Of a DNA stretch of 64,000 nt, positions 60,203 through 64,000 are shown piece after piece. How positions within the stretch are numbered: the first letter of the stretch is position 1; each line of letters starts with the position of its first letter. The notes under the pieces are model-generated. The model was not told where the DNA came from, made no database searches, and saw only the letters and a list, made by a program, of their open reading frames with translations. This DNA comes from Rhizobium sp. 007. GTDB lineage: Bacteria; Pseudomonadota; Alphaproteobacteria; Rhizobiales; Rhizobiaceae. Made by a program: the position numbers and the translations under genes. The stretch covers positions 124,001 to 188,000 of the forward strand of contig NZ_CP064191.1 of assembly GCF_015353075.1 (NCBI RefSeq), given 5' to 3'.

Positions 60203-60772
60203 ATGACAAAGACCTTAATCCTCGTCTTCCATCCGGATTTGTGCCGTTCCAAGGCCAACAAGGCGCTTGTTGCGGCAGCGGCTGGACTGCCGGGGACTGA
60301 GATAGCCGATATGCAGGCTTTCTATCCGAACGGTATCGAATTATTCCGGGATGGGGAGTCCGAGGCTGCGCGGCTTCTCTCAGCCGACCGTATAGTGCTG
60401 CAGTTCCCTTTCCAGTGGTATTCCGCCCCACCGCTTCTAAAAGCATGGCAGAATGCTGTTCTCACCCGCATGTTCTACATGACATACGAGCAAGAGGGTC
60501 GTGCACTTGAGGGCAAGCCGCTGCTGATCGCGGTTACTACCGGTGATGTTCCGGAGTCATATGGTCCTGGTGGCCGAAATATGTTCACCATGGACGCGTT
60601 GCTTGCTCCACTGCGGGCTACTGCCCATCGCTGCGGGCTCGCTTGGACCAAGCCGTTCGTTGTCTACCAAGCGGACAAACTGGACCCCCCACTCCTTCAA
60701 GTCGCAGCAGCCGATTACGCCGTGACGCTGCGAGCGTGGATCAATACCTCCTCCTGCAGCAAGGTGGTCTGA
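60203..60772 (+). CDS. NAD(P)H:quinone oxidoreductase-like flavodoxin-fold protein
   Basis: A 189-residue flavodoxin-fold protein of the KefF/MdaB/NQO group, which reduces quinones by two electrons with FMN or FAD. RIVLQFPFQWYSAPPLLKAW then QNAVLTRMFYM and LLIAVTTGDVPESYGPGG are typical. The start has an AAGGAAACCAAG site. No clear partner gene is adjacent; a role in redox defence is inferred from the family. Confidence 0.88.
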   Translation: MTKTLILVFHPDLCRSKANKALVAAAAGLPGTEIADMQAFYPNGIELFRDGESEAARLLSADRIVLQFPFQWYSAPPLLKAWQNAVLTRMFYMTYEQEGRALEGKPLLIAVTTGDVPESYGPGGRNMFTMDALLAPLRATAHRCGLAWTKPFVVYQADKLDPPLLQVAAADYAVTLRAWINTSSCSKVV

Positions 60773-61193
60773 GGCGTGGAAAAGCCTCATGCCACGTTCA
60801 CGGATCATCGTGCCTGTGCTGAACGAGCAGCCTGCGAGGTTCGACACGTCCGGGAAACTTCGCTAGGTTGTTTGTCGGCAAGGCAAGGCAAGGGATGGCG
60901 CTCAAGGCAGATCGACCACAATGGCGGCCGTCACGCGCATGCTTGAGAAACAGATCATCCCCGCATGACCGTGGCCTGCCAGGCTCATCGTCGTGATGAG
61001 GGCTCAGAAAGCCGGAAAGAGTCTTCTAGCCCAATTCGATCATCGGTTTTGGCACTGCGTCGCCACCTATCGATAGCCTTTGTCCCGACCGACCCAGCTC
61101 TGGACGCAGAGTGAACTGGCTGCAGTCGGGAAGCTTCAACGGTACTTCTGGAGAGTATTGATTTCGGTACCCGACACTCCGCTCCTCTACATG

Positions 61194-61470
61194 TTACAAA
61201 CGACCGGCGTCCAGTATGAGGATAAAGTCTGCGCCGCCCCCGGCCATTACCCTCCGATGGGGCACGCCTATGAGAGTAGTGTTTCCAGGGATCTTGGATG
61301 CATCAAGCCCCCGGGTGCCACCGCTTTCCATGGTTTTGACGCTTTGGCTGTCGATGCCACGGCCGTCGGAGAGGCTTGCCTTCCCTCCAATTCCCGCGCT
61401 TCGATGACGAGATGATGTTTGATGCCGAAGGCCCATCGCCCAAAGCTTTGCCCTGCCGAAATCGCGCAAC
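61194..61470 (-). pseudogene. Remnant of an IS5-type transposase
   Basis: The minus strand encodes RGIDSQSVKTMESGGTRGLD within 91 residues. This matches the IDSQSVKT-E-GG-RGYDAGKK motif of IS5-family transposases around the first catalytic Asp. The following part is out of register, and the N- and C-terminal thirds are not seen. The rest of 60773-61512 shows nothing else I can name. Confidence 0.78.
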
Positions 61471-61512
61471 CGGCCCCCGTGGGGCGGTCGAAAGACTACG
61501 AGCTATTCTCGC

Positions 61513-62265
61513 TCAGCTGGAGCTCAGGATGTAACGACGATTTGAAGTGAGGGCGGGACGCGCGTTCATTGAATAGAGCGTAGTGAACCTCTTGATGTCG
61601 GCCGTATCCACCTCGATCGGTTCCTTCGCTATCATCCAGTCCACGATTTCGCTGCAGGGCGGTGTGGTGAGCGACCCCTCATAGGCCCAATACGTGAGCG
61701 AGGCGGGCAGCAATTTGCTCGGCTCGACGTCGGGAAGGGCGGTCTCTTCACCCGCGTTTTGCGGGAAGGCCGCAGCCAAGCTGGCGAAAGTCGCATTGGT
61801 GGCGCCCGGAACAAGGAAAACGCCAAGCACGCCCAAAGCACCCGTTTCGGCGTGTTTATGGACGAAATGCGCCTCCATCGGGAAATGCTTGCCTTCGACC
61901 AGATGTTCACTCGGAGAATGGAAATGGTATTGCACCAGCTCATAGGGCCGATCACCGCGGCGAAGCGTCCCTCCGGGCGCCGCTTTCACCTGGATCGTGT
62001 GCCCATTATTGAGGATCGTCCCGCCGCTCTTCCAGTCTAGCACCAGGTCCGGGATGTCGGCCTTGATCGCGCCCCGGATATCGAGCGGCGATTGCTGCGA
62101 ACCGGACGAGCAGGCACGGTTCTCCTCGGTCAAATATCCCCAGTCTTCTGGACCAGCGTCGCCGCCATAGCTCCAATGCACGCCTTCCGCTGCGAAAGCG
62201 GTCTTGACGCAAAGCGGGCAAGCAGCAAGCATGGCCAAACGTTTGATGAAGTCACGCCTTTGCAT
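61513..62265 (-). CDS. Alpha-type carbonic anhydrase, exported
   Basis: A 250-residue alpha-carbonic anhydrase, which interconverts carbon dioxide and bicarbonate, in the periplasm. The N-terminus MQRRDFIKRLAMLAACPLCV then KTAFA is a twin-arginine-like signal. The mature part shows VHWSYGG, the zinc ligands in YHFHSPSEH and MEAHFVHKH, and YEGSLTTPPCSE. The start at 62265 (or 62271) was chosen over the longer frame to 62379 because the signal begins there. A similar gene is known in the Mesorhizobium loti symbiosis island. Confidence 0.92.
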   Translation of the reverse strand: MQRRDFIKRLAMLAACPLCVKTAFAAEGVHWSYGGDAGPEDWGYLTEENRACSSGSQQSPLDIRGAIKADIPDLVLDWKSGGTILNNGHTIQVKAAPGGTLRRGDRPYELVQYHFHSPSEHLVEGKHFPMEAHFVHKHAETGALGVLGVFLVPGATNATFASLAAAFPQNAGEETALPDVEPSKLLPASLTYWAYEGSLTTPPCSEIVDWMIAKEPIEVDTADIKRFTTLYSMNARPALTSNRRYILSSS

Positions 62266-62528
62266 ATTCATTCCCCCACTCATGAGACGAGCAAATAGCG
62301 CTCGCCGTAGAAGATACTCATAAAAACGATTGTCTGATGACCCATCGGTCGCAGCGGCGGTCATGATGCTTTCCAGCATAGTTGCGCGCTCGATCGGGGT
62401 CTGCAGTAATTCCTCTTCATCAATAAGTCGAGCTCAAGTTTCAGTCGATAGTATCCCCACGGTGACGGCCGCCTTGCTGAAGAGGGCTGAAGACTGCAAG
62501 TCCTAGTGCAAGCACTAGGGATAGTCTT

Positions 62529-62921
62529 ATGACAAAGCAGCTTGTTGAGGTTATCACATCGGTCGAGCGACGTCGGCGCTGGTCTCGGGAGGATAAAGAG
62601 CGGCTGGTCGCGGCAACGTTTGAGCCAGGAGCCAGCGTGTCGGAGATCGCGCGATCTGCTGGTATCCATTCCGGCCAGTTGTTCCGCTGGCGAAAGGAAC
62701 TGTGCCAGGTATCGGCGCCCTCAATCTCACGGTTTATCCCTGTCGAAGTTGTCGCGAGCTTGCCAGCGCCTGATGCGGTGGAAACGGCCCCGCCTGCACG
62801 GTCGCGCAAGAAGACGAGCATCGTGACGATCGAGCTTGGCCGCAGCCGGCGCCTTCGCGTCGAGAGTGACATTGACACCGAAGCCCTGGTTCGGATCCTC
62901 GATATCCTGGAGCGGCGATGA
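62529..62921 (+). CDS. IS66 accessory protein TnpA (helix-turn-helix)
   Basis: A 130-residue first protein of IS66 elements. The HTH region RWSREDKERLVAATFEPGAS then VSEIARSAGIHSGQLFRWRK is characteristic. It overlaps the next gene by four bases. Confidence 0.93.
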   Translation: MTKQLVEVITSVERRRRWSREDKERLVAATFEPGASVSEIARSAGIHSGQLFRWRKELCQVSAPSISRFIPVEVVASLPAPDAVETAPPARSRKKTSIVTIELGRSRRLRVESDIDTEALVRILDILERR

Positions 62922-63265
62922 TCCCGGTTCCGAGCGGCGTGAAGGTCTGGCTGGCAACAGGTTACACGGACATGCGAAAGGGTTTTCCCGGCCTTGCCCT
63001 GATGGTGCAGGAGACGTTGAAGCGCGATCCTCACAGCGGCCATTTGTTCTGCTTCCGCGGACGTCAGGGTGGATTGATCAAGGTGATCTGGCATGATGGC
63101 CAGGGTGCCTGCCTGTTCACCAAGAAGCTGGAACGGGGTCGCTTCTTATGGCCGTCGGCGGCCGATGGCACGCTGGTGATTACGCCGGCGCAGCTCGGTT
63201 ATTTGCTCGAAGGCATCGATTGGCGGATGCCGCAAAAAACCTGGCGGCCGACGTCGGCTGGATGA
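62918..63265 (+). CDS. IS66 accessory protein TnpB
   Basis: A 115-residue IS66 Orf2 protein. VKVWLATGYTDMRKGFPGLA, FCFRGRQGGLIKVIWHDGQG and CLFTKKLERGRFLWP are nearly invariant in the family. Full length, so this element looks recent. Confidence 0.95.
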   Translation: MIPVPSGVKVWLATGYTDMRKGFPGLALMVQETLKRDPHSGHLFCFRGRQGGLIKVIWHDGQGACLFTKKLERGRFLWPSAADGTLVITPAQLGYLLEGIDWRMPQKTWRPTSAG

Positions 63266-63310
63266 GCAAAACCGCTGGCATGACGGGAGCGAATATGATT
63301 CCATCTCGTC

Positions 63311-64000
63311 ATGACCGACGCGGCCGATCAGCTTCCCGACGACCTTGCCAGCGCTCACGCGATGATCCTCGCGGAACGTGCCGCCCGTCGTGAAGCCGAG
63401 GCCGTTGCTGCTCGTGCGCAAGCTGTGAACTCGCATTCCGATGCGCTGATCGCCCGGCTGAGACTGGAGATCGAGAAGCTCAAGCGCGACATCCATGGCA
63501 GCCGCTCGGAGCGGAAGGCCCGGCTTCTCGAACAGATGGAATTGCAGCTCGAAGAGCTGGAAGCCGACGCCAGCCAAGACGAACTGGCGGCAGAGATGGC
63601 GGCACGATCATCGACAGTCAGGGCCTTCGAGCGCAAGCGTCCATCGCGCAAACCGTTTCCCGAGCATCTGCCGCGCGAGCGCGTCGTCATTGCCGCGCCG
63701 ACAAATTGCCCGTGCTGTGGCTCGGCCAGGCTGGCGAAACTGGGCGAGGACATCACTGAGACGCTGGAGGTAATCCCGCGCCAGTGGAAGGTGATCCAGA
63801 CGGTGCGCGAGAAATTCTCCTGCCGCGAATGCGAGAAGATTACTCAGCCGCCTGCGCCCTTCCATGTGACGTCGCGTGGCTTTGCCGGGCCAAACCTGCT
63901 GGCGATGATCCTGTTTGAGAAGTTCGGTCAGCATCAGCCGCTGAACCGGCAAAGTGAGCGCTATGCCCGCGAGGGCATCGATCTCAGCCTGTCGACGCTT
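63311..64000 (+). CDS. IS66 transposase TnpC, N-terminal part
   Basis: The first 230 residues of the IS66 transposase: the leucine-rich helical segment (LIARLRLEIEKLKRDIHGSR), the zinc-binding CPCCGSARLAKLGEDITETL and FSCRECEKITQPPAP, then the start of the DDE domain (FEKFGQHQPLNRQSERYARE). The gene runs past the window edge. Confidence 0.94.
   Translation, partial: MTDAADQLPDDLASAHAMILAERAARREAEAVAARAQAVNSHSDALIARLRLEIEKLKRDIHGSRSERKARLLEQMELQLEELEADASQDELAAEMAARSSTVRAFERKRPSRKPFPEHLPRERVVIAAPTNCPCCGSARLAKLGEDITETLEVIPRQWKVIQTVREKFSCRECEKITQPPAPFHVTSRGFAGPNLLAMILFEKFGQHQPLNRQSERYAREGIDLSLSTL

Larger units (their letters stand above)
62460..64000 (+). mobile_element. IS66-family insertion element, right end outside the window
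   Basis: Three genes in the standard order (tnpA-like, tnpB-like, tnpC-like) identify an IS66 element. The left terminal repeat is not certain; it should lie between the carbonic anhydrase start and 62528. The element runs past the right edge. Confidence 0.9.

Overview
The window is a symbiosis region of a fast-growing rhizobium (Rhizobiaceae, Rhizobium/Sinorhizobium-like), most likely on a symbiotic plasmid or island. It holds the Nod factor genes nodABCIJHPQ, nodFE, nodZ and noeI, a large nif/fix block (nifT-nifZ-fdxN-nifB, nifA, fixXCBA, nifW, nifS, an iscA-type gene, nifQ, nifHDKENX, fdxB), a dicarboxylate transporter (dctA), ACC deaminase (acdS), an exopolysaccharide-type cluster, and many decayed genes and transposase remnants. 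Gene content between the peroxiredoxin gene and fdxB resembles, from memory, the y4v region of the Sinorhizobium fredii NGR234 symbiotic plasmid. The species cannot be fixed from sequence reading alone.

Layout. 0.4-1.8 kb: a LysR-type regulator and a nodD cut off after its DNA-binding domain. 1.8-10.5 kb: nod box and nodABCIJHPQ on the plus strand (backbone synthesis, export, sulfation), with a decayed nodP/nodQ junction in front of nodP. 10.7-22.2 kb: minus-strand nif/fix genes, in transcription order peroxiredoxin, iscN-like, nifS, nifW, fixA-B-C-X, nifA, nifB-fdxN-nifZ-nifT. 22.7-33 kb: plus-strand accessory nif region with nifQ, dctA, a truncated P450 plus Nudix gene, an intact P450, a phasin-like gene, a 42-residue membrane protein, a SnoaL-like gene, an SDR remnant and a luciferase-like monooxygenase. 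33.4-43.2 kb: nifHDKENX, a DUF269 gene, a DUF683-like gene, fdxB, a SyrA-like gene and a second DUF269 copy. 43.3-51.7 kb: acdS and surface polysaccharide genes. 51.9-59.3 kb: noeI, broken nolK and noeL, nodZ, then nodFE, with three nod boxes. 60.2-64 kb: an NAD(P)H:quinone-oxidoreductase-like flavoprotein, IS5-type remnant, alpha-carbonic anhydrase, and an IS66 element running off the right edge.

Regulation is readable. Four nod boxes precede nodA, nodF, nodZ and noeI. NifA upstream sites (TGT-N10-ACA) with sigma-54 promoters precede nifB, fixA and the iscN-like gene; these have the standard GG-N10-GC core. A second promoter class precedes nifQ, the P450 fragment, the intact P450, the phasin-like gene and nifH. 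It has a 101-105 bp spacing from upstream site to promoter and a -12 element reading TTGA instead of TTGC. At least four of these five look like copies of one ancestral module, so copying of a nif promoter appears to have brought an oxidative accessory cassette under NifA control.

Functionally, NodA/B/C/F/E build a lipochitooligosaccharide with a special acyl chain, NodI/J export it, and NodP/Q/H sulfate it. NodZ and NoeI would add and methylate a fucose, but both local genes for making GDP-fucose (noeL, nolK) are frameshifted. The locus therefore looks like one that has moved from fucosylated toward sulfated Nod factors. nodS and nodU are absent from the nod operon.
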